A stretch of 64,000 nt of DNA from Rheinheimera sp. UJ63 (GCF_021568285.1 NZ_JAKGTQ010000001.1:868001-932000); one strand, 5' to 3'. Shown: positions 19,895 to 30,049, counted from the stretch's first letter. Notes: generated by a model from the letters alone, not told the origin. Numbers and translations: made by a program.

Positions 19895-22738
19895 ATGAAG
19901 TTGAACAGGCTTATTCAGTCTATTGCCCTTGCCGGCTTTAGCTCGACGGTCGTCATGGCGCAAGATACTGTAACCCCGGAAGCCGATGATGCAAAAGTTG
20001 AACGCATCAGAGTTACCGGCTCGAATATCAAAAGAACCAATATTGAAGGTTCATTACCTCTCACGGTATTCAGTAAGGCAGACATTGATGCTCAAGGCAT
20101 CACCTCTGCTGAACAATTACTGATGCAACTGAACATTGCCGGTAACTCCTCAGATAACCTCGCCAGTAACGGCGGTATTGTTTCTGAAGAACAACGCGGT
20201 AATAACGGTGTTTCAGGAGCTAACTTACGGGGTCAAGGCGCAGATGCCACCCTAGTATTGTTAAACGGGCGCCGCGTTGCCACACACGGCTTAAAAGGCC
20301 GCGCAGTGGATTTAAACTCAATCCCCTTTGCTGCCTTAGAGCGCGTTGAAGTGCTTCGGGATGGCGCTTCTGCCATGTACGGTACTGATGCAATTGGCGG
20401 TGTCATTAACTTTATTACCAAGAAAGATTACACCGGTGGTGAAGCTTCTGCCTTCATGGATGTGACGGAAGCCGGTGGTGGTAACATTTACCGCACCAAC
20501 CTATTATTAGGTGCAGGTGATATTAATAAAGATGGTTGGAACCTGTTTGGTACCCTGTCTTTTAAACGAAATGCCACGTTAGAAGGCTCAGATCGCGATT
20601 TTTCTAACACCTTCCAACCTAATCGCGGCTTATCACCGGATACACGCGGTACCCCTTTTGCTACCGTGTTTAACCGTGGTGCTACCCAGCCCAACTTAAT
20701 TGGCACCGGTTTAGTCGATCCACGTGATGGCCAATCAGTCATTGCGGTAAACATTTTAGATTTACCGGGTGCGGCGGGCTGTGAAAGTGGCGGCGATATG
20801 ATGGGCCCTTACGATCAAAAGTTATGGAGCTCGGAATCTTCACGTTATGCCTGTGCTTGGGACTATCCTGCGGCAGCACGTATTCAACAGCCACAAGAAA
20901 GTACAGACTTTATCAGCCGTGCCTCGTTTAAACTGAACGAGAATCACAGTGCTTATTTAGAATTGGTTGCTTCCAAAGTCGATGTCAGTAAGGCCTTTGA
21001 ACCGAACCAAATTTCCCCCGGCACCACCTTTGGTCCTGCCACTTGGTATCCTAGCACCGGTGCGTCTTACAACACCATTTACAATGCTTTAGCCAATTAC
21101 TTTGGCGCATCACAGCTAAATTATGGCCAACCCATAGCTTATCGCTGGCGTTGTATGGCCTGTGGTGGTCGTGAAATTGATACTGAAACTAATTCTTATC
21201 GTTTGATGGCGGCATTTGAAGGTATTATTCCTGGTATTGAGTGGGACTACACCGCAGGTTTATCACGCGCATCAAGTGAGTCAGAATCTGTCCTTGGCGG
21301 TGGATACCATTACACCGCTGAACTGCAACAAGTATTAGGCAGCGGTTTAATTAACCCCTTCTTATTACCTGGTCAAAGCCAGTCTGCCGCGGGTATCGCA
21401 GCATTAGAGGCCGCCTCCGCCACCGGTGTTAAATTGTATGGCGGCGAGTCATTAATGACGCAATTAGATGCCACCATCAGTGGCGGTTTTGGTTTTGACT
21501 TACCTGGCGGTGAATTACAAGCGGCGTTCGGTGTCGATTTACGCCGTGAAGAGTTTAAATTTAATGGTGATGAACGCGCCGAGATGCGGCCAATTTTTAA
21601 CGCGCCATTCGATAATGCCAACGTGTTAGATAAAGTCAGCCGGGATATTCAGGCGGTCTTTGCTGAATTCTATCTACCGATTTTCGATAGTTTAGATGTC
21701 AGCTTATCGGGTCGTTATGACAAATATGACGGTTTTGGTAGTACAACTAACCCGAAAGTGAGCTTTACTTGGCGGCCAGTAGAGGGCTTCTTAGTGCGCG
21801 GTGCTTATAGCACGGGCTTTAAAGTCCCCACTTTTAACCAGCTGTTTAACGGCGTCACTGAATCGCAATACACTGGTCTTGATTTAGCCGATCCTGCCAC
21901 CTGTGCTAGCGGTATCGCCAGTGAAACAGTGGCCGGTTGTGCTTCTATTCGCCCGGTAGAGATTTTCGGTGGTAAAGAAGATCTGCAACCTGAAGAATCA
22001 GAGCAGAAGAGCATCGGTTTTGTGGCCGCGCCTTATGACAATTTTAACTTCAGTGTCGACTGGTGGGAAATTGAACGTACCGACACGATCCGCTCCGCGC
22101 CTCGTGATGTGCTGATTGCAAACTACGCGCAATTCCAAGCTAACTGGATCCGTGATAGTAGCGGTCAAGTGATCGCCATCGACCGTCGTTATATCAACTC
22201 AGGCGGCACCCTAACCCGTGGTATCGAAATTGACGCTAATTTAAGCGGCGAGTTTGCCGACGGTAATTGGCGCTTAAATATGAACGGTAGCTATATCGAC
22301 AGCTTCAAAACCAAAGGCTTAGATTCGCTGCCTTACAGCGATAACTTAGTGGGTGAATATGTTCGTTATTACAACCTGCCGATCAAGTGGAAACATACGC
22401 TGAACCTAAGCTATGTGAAAGGCGATTGGAGCCATACGTTAAGCCAGTTATTCCGCGATGGTTACAAGGATGAATTACCGGTTAGCGTGCGTAATGGCAG
22501 CTACATTCCAGATGATTGGAACCCAGAAGTCAGCAGCTATACCACCTATAACTATAGTTTGAGCTATAGCGGCTTCGACAATGTCAGCTTTACCTTTGGC
22601 ATTAAAAACATCTTTGATCGCGATCCACCTTTTACTGCACACCAAAACGACTTTGCAGCCGGTGCAGCATGGGAACCGCGTATTGCCGATCCACGTGGCC
22701 GTTCCTTTACCTTACTGCTTGATTACAAGTTTATGTAA
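19895..22738 (+). CDS. TonB-dependent outer-membrane receptor
   Basis: 947 aa with a signal peptide (cleavage after VMA, about residue 22). A TonB-box-like segment ERIRVTGSNIKRTNIEG is followed by a plug domain (about 50-180, with LRGQGADATLVLLNGRRV and LRDGASAMYGTDAIGGVIN) and a long beta-barrel. Cysteine pairs in probable surface loops (such as RCMACGG) suggest disulfides. This receptor class in Alteromonadales often imports peptides or oligosaccharides. Divergent placement from the NlpC/P60-epimerase pair suggests cell-wall peptides as substrate, an inference only. A strong ribosome site (AGGAGAGA) precedes the ATG. It ends with a strong terminator. Confidence 0.93.
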   Translation: MKLNRLIQSIALAGFSSTVVMAQDTVTPEADDAKVERIRVTGSNIKRTNIEGSLPLTVFSKADIDAQGITSAEQLLMQLNIAGNSSDNLASNGGIVSEEQRGNNGVSGANLRGQGADATLVLLNGRRVATHGLKGRAVDLNSIPFAALERVEVLRDGASAMYGTDAIGGVINFITKKDYTGGEASAFMDVTEAGGGNIYRTNLLLGAGDINKDGWNLFGTLSFKRNATLEGSDRDFSNTFQPNRGLSPDTRGTPFATVFNRGATQPNLIGTGLVDPRDGQSVIAVNILDLPGAAGCESGGDMMGPYDQKLWSSESSRYACAWDYPAAARIQQPQESTDFISRASFKLNENHSAYLELVASKVDVSKAFEPNQISPGTTFGPATWYPSTGASYNTIYNALANYFGASQLNYGQPIAYRWRCMACGGREIDTETNSYRLMAAFEGIIPGIEWDYTAGLSRASSESESVLGGGYHYTAELQQVLGSGLINPFLLPGQSQSAAGIAALEAASATGVKLYGGESLMTQLDATISGGFGFDLPGGELQAAFGVDLRREEFKFNGDERAEMRPIFNAPFDNANVLDKVSRDIQAVFAEFYLPIFDSLDVSLSGRYDKYDGFGSTTNPKVSFTWRPVEGFLVRGAYSTGFKVPTFNQLFNGVTESQYTGLDLADPATCASGIASETVAGCASIRPVEIFGGKEDLQPEESEQKSIGFVAAPYDNFNFSVDWWEIERTDTIRSAPRDVLIANYAQFQANWIRDSSGQVIAIDRRYINSGGTLTRGIEIDANLSGEFADGNWRLNMNGSYIDSFKTKGLDSLPYSDNLVGEYVRYYNLPIKWKHTLNLSYVKGDWSHTLSQLFRDGYKDELPVSVRNGSYIPDDWNPEVSSYTTYNYSLSYSGFDNVSFTFGIKNIFDRDPPFTAHQNDFAAGAAWEPRIADPRGRSFTLLLDYKFM

Positions 22739-22760
22739 GGTGAGTTAACTCCGCCGCAAT

Positions 22761-22800
22761 AAAAAACCGCACGTTGTTTTAGCAACGTGCGGTTTTCTTT
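22761..22800. terminator. Bidirectional rho-independent terminator
   Basis: The stem AAAACCGCACGTTG / CAACGTGCGGTTTT surrounds a 6-nt TTTTAG loop and is flanked by an A-run on the left and a T-rich run on the right. It can end the receptor transcript on the plus strand and rnpB on the minus strand. Confidence 0.9.
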
Positions 22801-22804
22801 ATTA

Positions 22805-23184
<380 letters not shown>

Positions 23185-23190
23185 CTGACC

Positions 23191-23196
23191 ATTATA
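23191..23196 (-). promoter_or_regulatory. rnpB -10 element
   Basis: TATAAT on the minus strand at the correct distance from the RNase P RNA 5' end. No strong -35 is seen; TTGTCG (23216-23211) is too close at 14 bp, and CTGTTG (23219-23214) at 17 bp is a weak match. Confidence 0.75.
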
Positions 23197-23367
23197 CGCA
23201 AAAGCCGCGCCGACAACAGCATATTTGCCTGTTGCAACACAAATGCTCGCATTAAGAGCCATCATTCGATGGCAAAGCCGCCATGGCCAACTATAGTTAA
23301 CCCGATAACGTCCCCTCAACAGCGACTCCCAGCCTTATTCGCTACCTTAGTTCGATAAGGAGCCAAC

Positions 23368-24441
23368 ATGTTTATTATTACCAATCGGCGCGTGAATGCA
23401 GGCAAAACCACCGTAAAAACTGCCTTTGGCGACAAACCCGCAGAAGGCCCCAATGAATTACGTTTAGCTGAAGCCAGCCGCGTGAATGGAAAATGGCACA
23501 TCAATGTCTTTCCGGATCGAGTGAATGCCGCTGGCCAAGCAGTTAGCGCCAAAAAAGCCCAAGATCAAGACAGCATGTTCGCCAGTGAGTACGTTGCCAA
23601 GCAATTGGTCAGTAAACTGAAAACCTACACCCCCTCGCGCCACCTCATGTTGTATGTGCATGGCTTTAATAACGATTTAGCCTCGGTGCTCGATCGCGCA
23701 GAGCAGCTTGAGCAAAACTATAATTTGGAAGTGGTGATTTTTAGCTGGCCCGCGAATGGTGGCGGTGTACAAGGTGTTTTAAGTTATAAAAGCGACAAAC
23801 GCGATGCGCTGGCCTCAGTAGGCGCACTTAACCGGGTGCTCGAGCGTTTACAAAGTATTGTGCAGCAACTGCATGCTGATTATGTCGAACAATTAGAACA
23901 AACAACCGAGGCAAAATTTGGTGATGACGCTGAAAAGTGGGATCGCTATTTTACGGCCGCGGCCGCTGCGCGCTGCCCCTTTACCATTAATTTGATGCTA
24001 CACAGTATGGGCAATTATCTGTACAAACATTTGTTAAGCTCCAGCGTTTATGCCGGTGATCAGTTAATTTTCGATAATATTGTGATGGTGGCCGCAGATG
24101 CGAACAACGCGGGGCACGCTGACTGGGTAGATAATATTCAGTGTCGCAATCGCTTGTATATCACGTTGAATGAACATGATAGTGCGCTACGGGCATCGCG
24201 CATGAAAATGGGTGAGAAACAAAGAGCCCGTTTAGGGCATTACCTACGCTGCTTAGAATCTAAAACCGCCACCTATATTAATTTTACTGGGCAGGCCCAT
24301 GTCGGCACTTCGCATGCATACTTTGAAGGTAAGCCACTGGAGAATTCGCAAGTGCGCAGTTTTTTTCAGTTAGCCTTCAACGGCCAGACTGCCGAAGACA
24401 GCCTGACCTTTGACGCAGCACGCAACCTCTACTACTTTTGA
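23368..24441 (+). CDS. Alpha/beta hydrolase, DUF900-like
   Basis: 357 aa with an alpha/beta-hydrolase core. The oxyanion-region stretch is LMLYVHGFNNDL, a strand reads VVIFSWPANG, and the nucleophile elbow NLMLHSMGNYL contains the probable catalytic Ser. A candidate catalytic His is in GQAHVGTSHAYF near the C-terminus. No signal peptide is present, so it is likely cytoplasmic. Substrate unknown. It stands alone between rnpB and convergent rsmI. Confidence 0.8.
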   Translation: MFIITNRRVNAGKTTVKTAFGDKPAEGPNELRLAEASRVNGKWHINVFPDRVNAAGQAVSAKKAQDQDSMFASEYVAKQLVSKLKTYTPSRHLMLYVHGFNNDLASVLDRAEQLEQNYNLEVVIFSWPANGGGVQGVLSYKSDKRDALASVGALNRVLERLQSIVQQLHADYVEQLEQTTEAKFGDDAEKWDRYFTAAAAARCPFTINLMLHSMGNYLYKHLLSSSVYAGDQLIFDNIVMVAADANNAGHADWVDNIQCRNRLYITLNEHDSALRASRMKMGEKQRARLGHYLRCLESKTATYINFTGQAHVGTSHAYFEGKPLENSQVRSFFQLAFNGQTAEDSLTFDAARNLYYF

Positions 24442-24448
24442 GCCGCGT

Positions 24449-25300
24449 TTAATGAGGGCTTTTCAGCCCTAGGGCAAATTGATATAACACATTTTTCTTT
24501 TCGTTATGAATTTGTGCAGTTAACGCAGCGGCTTGCTTCAGCGGTAACTCCGCTAACAGGAGTTGCAGCGTACGCTGCGCTTCTGCGCTGATCTCTGAAG
24601 CCGGCTTTTCGGCTTCAGCGGCAATCATTAACACCATTTCACCTTGGCAGCGCTGCGGATCTTCGCGCAACCAATGCTGAATTTGCGCGGCGTTGCCATA
24701 GGCAAAATGCTCGAAGGTTTTGGTCAGCTCTTTCGCTAACACCAATTGCCGCTCAGCACCCAGTACTGCGGCAACATCATCTAAAGTATCTAAAATACGC
24801 CGGGCCGTATCGTAACAAATAATGGTGCCAGCATTGGCTGGAACATCGGCTAATTGCTTTTGCCGTTGGCTCGATTTGGCGGCTAAAAAGCCAATAAATT
24901 GAAATTTATCGGTCGGTAAACCGGCAGCACACAAGGCGGTAATCAAAGCACAAGGACCAGGAACCGGCACTACGGGTACACCGGCTTCACGGCATAAACG
25001 CACTAGGCTGTAACCGGGGTCACTGATCAACGGCGTGCCGGCATCAGAAATTAACGCAACATCTTCACCAGCAAGGCATTTTTCAATAATGCTGGCGGCG
25101 CGTTGTTTTTCATTGTGATCATGTAAAGCCAGCAATCGATTGCTGATACCAAGGTGTTGTAATAACTTGCCGCTGTGCCGAGTATCTTCAGCTGCGATAC
25201 AGCTAACCTGCTGTAAGGTAGCTATCGCCCGCTGGCTAATATCAGCCAGATTGCCTATCGGCGTGGCCACAACATAAAGAGAACCGCTTTGTTTGGTCAT
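24449..25300 (-). CDS. rsmI: 16S rRNA (cytidine(1402)-2'-O)-methyltransferase RsmI
   Basis: SAM-dependent tetrapyrrole-methylase-fold enzyme modifying C1402 of 16S rRNA, the same nucleotide RsmH modifies. Signatures are YVVATPIGNLADIS at the N-terminus, AAEDTRHSGKLL, SDAGTPLISDPGYSLV and VPGPCALITALCAAG. At 283 aa it is normal. It is divergent from lpoA, the same neighbourhood as in E. coli (yraL next to lpoA). Confidence 0.96.
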   Translation of the reverse strand: MTKQSGSLYVVATPIGNLADISQRAIATLQQVSCIAAEDTRHSGKLLQHLGISNRLLALHDHNEKQRAASIIEKCLAGEDVALISDAGTPLISDPGYSLVRLCREAGVPVVPVPGPCALITALCAAGLPTDKFQFIGFLAAKSSQRQKQLADVPANAGTIICYDTARRILDTLDDVAAVLGAERQLVLAKELTKTFEHFAYGNAAQIQHWLREDPQRCQGEMVLMIAAEAEKPASEISAEAQRTLQLLLAELPLKQAAALTAQIHNEKKNVLYQFALGLKSPH

Positions 25301-25360
25301 ATTTCGCTAATTATTTGAGCTTAACGGGTTGTGTCAGTAAGATAACACCACGAAAACTCT

Positions 25361-27238
25361 ATGGTACTGTGCATTGTGAAAACCAGCAAATTTAAGCCGC
25401 TATTTATTTTAACCTTGGCCGCCTTAGTCAGCAGCTGTGCGCAAACCATTCCGCAGCAAAGTAGCACGACTGAGCGCGAGCTGATCACCGAGCTAGCCAA
25501 AGACGAAACCCGCGAACCGGCAACGCTTTCGGCTGAGCAATTGTTAGCTCAAGCCGCAACTTATCAAGGCGAAGCGCAACAAATTCGCTTATTAAAAGCC
25601 GCCGAAGCCGCCTTGTTAGAGCAAAACAGCGAGTTAGCCTTAGCCATTACCGATACCTTACGCCAAAGTGACAGTGCGCTGATCCGCCAGCGTAATCAGG
25701 TGCTGTTGTTACAAGCTTATCTGCAACATAACGAGCTGGCGTTAGCCGAACAACTGATTGAGCAAACTAACCGCACTCAACTCGCACCGAGCGATCAAGC
25801 CGCCTTTTTATGGTCCAGTGCCAAACTGTATCAACAGCAACAGCGCGCTTACGCTGCGGCCCGCAGTTTATTGCAATTAGATGAGATGCTCGGCAACAAC
25901 CCTACGCTACTAAACAGCTATGCTGAATTACATGAACAGTTATGGCCGCAGCTCAGTGCCTTAAGTCATAGCGAACTGACCAACTTACAAGTGGGTGCGG
26001 GCCAGCGCGCGCGCGGTTGGCTCAATTTATTAGAAGTGGTACGCAATAAGCTGGGCAACCCCGAGCAATTAAACAATGCGCTAACCGAATGGCAACAACG
26101 TTATCCGCAGTTACCGAGCTTGTCGCAATTACCAAAGGCTTTACAACAGCAATTGGCCCTAACGCCTTATCAACCACAGCGTATCGCCGTATTATTGCCG
26201 CTTAGTGGTCAATTTCAGCAACATGCAAAAGCGATTCAATATGGCTTACTGGCCGCTACCAGCGCGGATAACAGCTTACCCCGTGAACTGCTGTTTATTG
26301 ATAGTCAGCAATCGGTTACCGACATTCAACAGCAATTAGCAGCGAAGCAAATCGACTTTGTGATTGGCCCTCTGTTAAAAGATCAGGTAGAACAAGTCAG
26401 TAAACAAGCCGATTGGACTTACCCAACCTTATTTTTAAACAGCCGTGACAGTCAATTACCGGCGCAACCTGACCGTTTTTACTTTGCTTTAAATTTGGAA
26501 GATGAAGCGGCGCAGATGGTGCAATTGTTTGCGCAAAAAAATTATAAGCGGCCTGTGATCATCAGCTCACGTAATGCCATTAGTCAGCGTATGCAGCAAC
26601 ACTTTACCCGACAATGGCAAGCACTGGGCCATGAGGCACCCGAGAGCTACCAATTTGAAGCCAAAGCTGAATTAGAAGCTTTAATTACTCGGTTATTAGA
26701 AACAGATAGCAGCCGCGAGCGTATTCGGCTGATCTCCGGTTTAATTCCTGGCAGTGTGGAAAGCGAAGCGCATAGCCGCTTAGATATTGATGCTATTTAT
26801 TTACTTGCCGATCCGGTGCAAACCAGAATGTTTAAACCCTTTGTCGATGTCTCGGTGATGCAAACCGCGCCAAAGCTGCCTATTTACGCCAGTTCTCGCA
26901 GCTACAGCGCCGGCGGTGATGCTAATGATTTACGCGATCTAAACGGCCTCACGTTTACCGAAACGCCTTGGTTGTTAAACGAACAGCACAGTCAAAAGGT
27001 TCGGCAGCAATACCTGGCATTGTTTAGTGAGCAGGATGAAACCCTGCAGCGATTATTCGCAATGGGCTATGACGCCTATCACATTATTGGCAGCCTAAAG
27101 CAACAGCAACAATTACCCAGTTTAAGCCATCCCGGTTTTACTGGCCGACTGACCGTCAACACCGATGGCAGTATTAGCCGGCAATTAAGCTGGGGCAGTT
27201 ACCGCAGCAACCGTTTGGTTGCGGTGCAAGAGCCGTAA
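25361..27238 (+). CDS. lpoA: Penicillin-binding protein activator LpoA
   Basis: Outer-membrane lipoprotein that activates PBP1a. The lipobox LVSSC near residue 26 follows a hydrophobic stretch. Residues ~60-260 form a TPR-like helical N-domain, and from about 270 (IAVLLPLSGQFQQHAKAIQYG) there is a periplasmic-binding-protein fold, as in the LppC family. At 625 aa it is slightly shorter than E. coli LpoA (678). The ATG at 25361 is used; a GTG seven codons into the same frame would shorten the signal peptide only. First gene of lpoA-yraN-diaA-dolP. Confidence 0.92.
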   Translation: MVLCIVKTSKFKPLFILTLAALVSSCAQTIPQQSSTTERELITELAKDETREPATLSAEQLLAQAATYQGEAQQIRLLKAAEAALLEQNSELALAITDTLRQSDSALIRQRNQVLLLQAYLQHNELALAEQLIEQTNRTQLAPSDQAAFLWSSAKLYQQQQRAYAAARSLLQLDEMLGNNPTLLNSYAELHEQLWPQLSALSHSELTNLQVGAGQRARGWLNLLEVVRNKLGNPEQLNNALTEWQQRYPQLPSLSQLPKALQQQLALTPYQPQRIAVLLPLSGQFQQHAKAIQYGLLAATSADNSLPRELLFIDSQQSVTDIQQQLAAKQIDFVIGPLLKDQVEQVSKQADWTYPTLFLNSRDSQLPAQPDRFYFALNLEDEAAQMVQLFAQKNYKRPVIISSRNAISQRMQQHFTRQWQALGHEAPESYQFEAKAELEALITRLLETDSSRERIRLISGLIPGSVESEAHSRLDIDAIYLLADPVQTRMFKPFVDVSVMQTAPKLPIYASSRSYSAGGDANDLRDLNGLTFTETPWLLNEQHSQKVRQQYLALFSEQDETLQRLFAMGYDAYHIIGSLKQQQQLPSLSHPGFTGRLTVNTDGSISRQLSWGSYRSNRLVAVQEP

Positions 27239-27244
27239 GCCCGC

Positions 27245-27589
27245 ATGAACGAGCTTGGTCAGCAATATGAAGCCTTGGCGCTGCAATTTTTGCAGCAACA
27301 AGGCCTAAGCTTGGTGCAACAGAATTTTAGCTGTAAGCTCGGTGAAATTGATTTAATTATGCGCCAAGGCCCTTACTGGGTGTTCGTTGAGGTAAAATAT
27401 CGGGCGAGCACAGCGTTTGGTGGGGCATTAGCCGCCATTACGCCCGCCAAACGACAAAAAGTGTTAAAAGCCGTACAGTATTATCAACAGCAGCATCGAC
27501 TTAGCCAACAGCCTTGTCGCATAGATGTGGTAGCCATTGAAGGCCAAGCGCCCTATCAGTATAACTGGCTGCAAAATGCCTTTAGTTAA
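27245..27589 (+). CDS. yraN: YraN family (UPF0102) endonuclease-fold protein
   Basis: 114 aa with the Holliday-junction-resolvase-like PD-(D/E)XK core: ALQFLQQQGLSLVQQNFSCKLGEIDLIM (abbreviated here to the motif GEIDLI) and VFVEVKYR, supplying the acidic and lysine residues. Its function is unproven even in E. coli. It begins 6 bp after lpoA and precedes diaA, the conserved enterobacterial order. Confidence 0.92.
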   Translation: MNELGQQYEALALQFLQQQGLSLVQQNFSCKLGEIDLIMRQGPYWVFVEVKYRASTAFGGALAAITPAKRQKVLKAVQYYQQQHRLSQQPCRIDVVAIEGQAPYQYNWLQNAFS

Positions 27590-27600
27590 CAGGACCCCGG

Positions 27601-28188
27601 ATGCAAGAACATATCAGACACCTGTTTAGTGAAAATATCCAAACCATGATCGCCACCAGCGAAGCGTTAGCCGGCCCAATTGAAAGCGGCGCGCTAATGA
27701 TAGTGCAAACGCTGATTAATGGCGGTAAGGTGATTTGTTGTGGCGAAGGGGCCAGCGCTAATTTAGCCAGCCATTTTGCCCAACTGTTATTGGATCAATT
27801 TGAAACCGAGCGCCCGTGTTTACCCGCATTTGCTTTACAAGCGGATCACTCTAGCCTGCAACCGGCTAACCAACAAAATCATGATTACTTAGCGAGGCAA
27901 GTGAAAGCGTTAGGCCAAGCTGCGGATATTTTAGTGGTGATTTCACTTAATGGTGCAGAACAAAGTCTGATCCGTGCAACCGAAGCGGCACTGACCAACG
28001 ATATGAAAGTGATTGCCCTCACGGTAGATAACAGCAGTGATTTATCCGGGTTATTAAATCAACAAGATGTTGAATTAAAAGTGCCGGCACACCGTCCGGC
28101 ACGGGTGATTGAATGTTACACCTTTTTACTACACTGCCTTTGTGAATTGATCGATATGACGCTGTTTCCACAGCAAGGAGAGTTTTAA
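27601..28188 (+). CDS. diaA: SIS-domain protein, DnaA initiator-associating factor DiaA
   Basis: 195 aa, SIS fold related to phosphoheptose isomerase GmhA. Motifs include GGKVICCGEGASANLASHFA and DILVVISLNGAEQSLIRA. In E. coli DiaA binds DnaA and stimulates assembly at oriC. Sequence alone does not cleanly separate DiaA from GmhA, but position between yraN and dolP favours DiaA. Confidence 0.88.
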   Translation: MQEHIRHLFSENIQTMIATSEALAGPIESGALMIVQTLINGGKVICCGEGASANLASHFAQLLLDQFETERPCLPAFALQADHSSLQPANQQNHDYLARQVKALGQAADILVVISLNGAEQSLIRATEAALTNDMKVIALTVDNSSDLSGLLNQQDVELKVPAHRPARVIECYTFLLHCLCELIDMTLFPQQGEF

Positions 28189-28189
28189 T

Positions 28190-28753
28190 ATGATGAAATT
28201 AGCCAGTGTTTTAGCTGCTATTCTATTGCTACAAGGTTGTGCTGCAGCCGTGGTGGCCGGTGGCGCAACCGCGGTGACCGCCGCTAATGATCGCCGCACT
28301 TTAGGTTCGCAAATTGATGATAACGGTATAGTGCTAAAAGCGCGCCGAGCATTAGGTGATAACGACATCACCGCTAAAGGCAGTAATCTGAATGTGACGA
28401 GCTACAATGGTGTGATTTTGCTCACCGGCCAAGCCAAGAGCGAGCAAGTTCGCGAGCAAGCACAACGTTTAGTGCAAGATATAGCCAGCGTAAAAATGGT
28501 GCATAACCAAATTCGCCTTGGCAACAATACCTCACTGACCACCCGCACCCGCGATAGCTGGATTGGCACTAAAGTAAAAAGTAAGTTATTAGCCGATGAT
28601 GATGTCAGTGGTTTAAACATCAAAGTGGTTACCGAAAACGCTGAAGTGTTTTTAATGGGGCTAGTAGGTGGGCCTGAAGCAGATAAAGCAGTTGATATTG
28701 CTCGTAATGTCGAAGGTGTGGTTCGGGTTATTAAAGCCTTTGAAAGCCCGTAA
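28190..28753 (+). CDS. dolP: BON-domain outer-membrane lipoprotein DolP (YraP)
   Basis: 187 aa with an N-terminal lipoprotein signal (LLQGC lipobox at about residues 13-17). Two BON domains follow: about 45-115 (LNVTSYNGVILLTGQAKSEQ) and 120-185 (IKVVTENAEVFLMGLVGG). DolP binds anionic lipids at the division site and supports BAM and outer-membrane integrity. It starts 1 bp after diaA and ends at a hairpin terminator. Confidence 0.93.
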   Translation: MMKLASVLAAILLLQGCAAAVVAGGATAVTAANDRRTLGSQIDDNGIVLKARRALGDNDITAKGSNLNVTSYNGVILLTGQAKSEQVREQAQRLVQDIASVKMVHNQIRLGNNTSLTTRTRDSWIGTKVKSKLLADDDVSGLNIKVVTENAEVFLMGLVGGPEADKAVDIARNVEGVVRVIKAFESP

Positions 28754-28770
28754 TAAGCGGAATTAATCAC

Positions 28771-28813
28771 ACGCCACCGCTTATTTACGTGATAAGCGAT
28801 GGCGTTTGCTTTA
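28771..28813 (+). terminator. Terminator after lpoA-yraN-diaA-dolP
   Basis: Stem ACGCCA-CCGCTTA pairs with TAAGCG-ATGGCGT (single mismatch, loop about 9 nt), followed by TTGCTTT. It lies 17 bp after the dolP stop. Confidence 0.8.
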
Positions 28814-28818
28814 ACCCC

Positions 28819-29496
28819 TTAGCACTGCTGCAGGGCTTTTAATACCTTAGAATGAAACTCTCGGTGTTTTAAGATCAATACCACCACCACAGTTGCTCCC
28901 ATAAACAAACTGCTATCAATAAACCAGGTAAGTGCCGCTAGCGAAAAATAGATGGCGCGCAAACCATAGTTAAACGAGTGGTTGGCTTGATCAATCACCT
29001 TGGCCGTGCGGCTGGTATACAAATCTTGTTCTTCTGTCGCCATCTCGCGACCATCTGGCGCTGCACCAATTAATACCCCACAAAAACCGTATTGGCGTAA
29101 TGACCAGGTAAATTGGAAAAAGGCGAACACATAAATCAACGCTAACAACAAAATCTTAATTTGAATTTGTGTTTCGGTTTGCGCGCTCCACGGGATCAAC
29201 CCGCTCAGCATAGTGTTTAAGCGTTCACTCGATGTCAGCACCGTTAGCAAACCGGCCATAATTAACAAACAACTTGAAGCAAAAAAGGTCACGTTGCGCT
29301 CAAGGGTAGAAATCAGCCCGACATCCGCCATCTTATTGTCACGCCGTAACATCTGCTGCATCCAATGGTTTCGCTTCCGGCGCAGCTCAAATGACAAACA
29401 ACTCACCACTTTCGCGCGGCGTTTCGCGTAGAGGGTGTAGCCTCCCCAAGCTAAACTAAACCAAACTAAGGCGATAATATCTAATAAGCTCAGCAC
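28819..29496 (-). CDS. DUF599 family integral membrane protein
   Basis: 225 aa with about four hydrophobic segments (near residues 1-20, 70-88, 112-130 and 190-210). It resembles DUF599 proteins: LLDIIALVWFSLAWGGYTLYA at the start in shortened form (FSLAWGGYTLY) and YSFNYGLRAIYFSL-like NHSFNYGLRAIYFSLAAL near residue 185. Function unknown. It stands alone, convergent with dolP. Confidence 0.78.
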   Translation of the reverse strand: MLSLLDIIALVWFSLAWGGYTLYAKRRAKVVSCLSFELRRKRNHWMQQMLRRDNKMADVGLISTLERNVTFFASSCLLIMAGLLTVLTSSERLNTMLSGLIPWSAQTETQIQIKILLLALIYVFAFFQFTWSLRQYGFCGVLIGAAPDGREMATEEQDLYTSRTAKVIDQANHSFNYGLRAIYFSLAALTWFIDSSLFMGATVVVVLILKHREFHSKVLKALQQC

Positions 29497-29596
29497 TTGA
29501 CGCTCCTACCTGTTTTAACTTTGTGCATAATATAACGAAAGCGCAGTGTGCCTTAAGACTGTTTTATTACGACTTATGCGTAAACAAACTTTGCAA

Positions 29597-30049
29597 CTAC
29601 CCCACCAGATAAGTACCGGTACCCAACGCGATATGAATACCCAGCTCGTTATGCAATTCCATACGACAAACTGCCACTTTATTGCCCGCACGGATCACTC
29701 TGGCGCTAGCAATAAACACGTTGCCACGGCCCGGCCTTAAGTAATCGGTGCGAATATCAATAGTACTCATTTTACCGAAACGTTCGTGCAACTGCTCTGG
29801 CGCAACTTGCTGCACGCGACCTAAGGCACTGGATACGGCCATCAGCCCCCCCGCCACATCCAGTACCGAAGCAATCACGCCGCCATGCAAAATTTGCTGT
29901 AGCGGGTTGCCAATAAGTTGCTCTGCCCAATTAAAGCGCACTTCAGCCACTTCCTCATCAAAGCGGGTTACGGTTAAACCGATAAGTTTATTAAAGGGCA
30001 TTTCATTGAAAACGCCAGCAATGTAAGGCACCAGTTGTTCAGGAGTCAT
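29597..30049 (-). CDS. Hotdog-fold thioesterase (PaaI/YigI-like)
   Basis: 150 aa. The hotdog central-helix region is QILHGGVIASVLDVAGGLMA, and strands read STIDIRTDYLRPGRGNVFIASARV. PaaI-type enzymes hydrolyse acyl-CoA thioesters. The substrate is not evident. It is divergent from recQ with about 130 bp between the chosen starts. Confidence 0.85.
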   Translation of the reverse strand: MTPEQLVPYIAGVFNEMPFNKLIGLTVTRFDEEVAEVRFNWAEQLIGNPLQQILHGGVIASVLDVAGGLMAVSSALGRVQQVAPEQLHERFGKMSTIDIRTDYLRPGRGNVFIASARVIRAGNKVAVCRMELHNELGIHIALGTGTYLVG

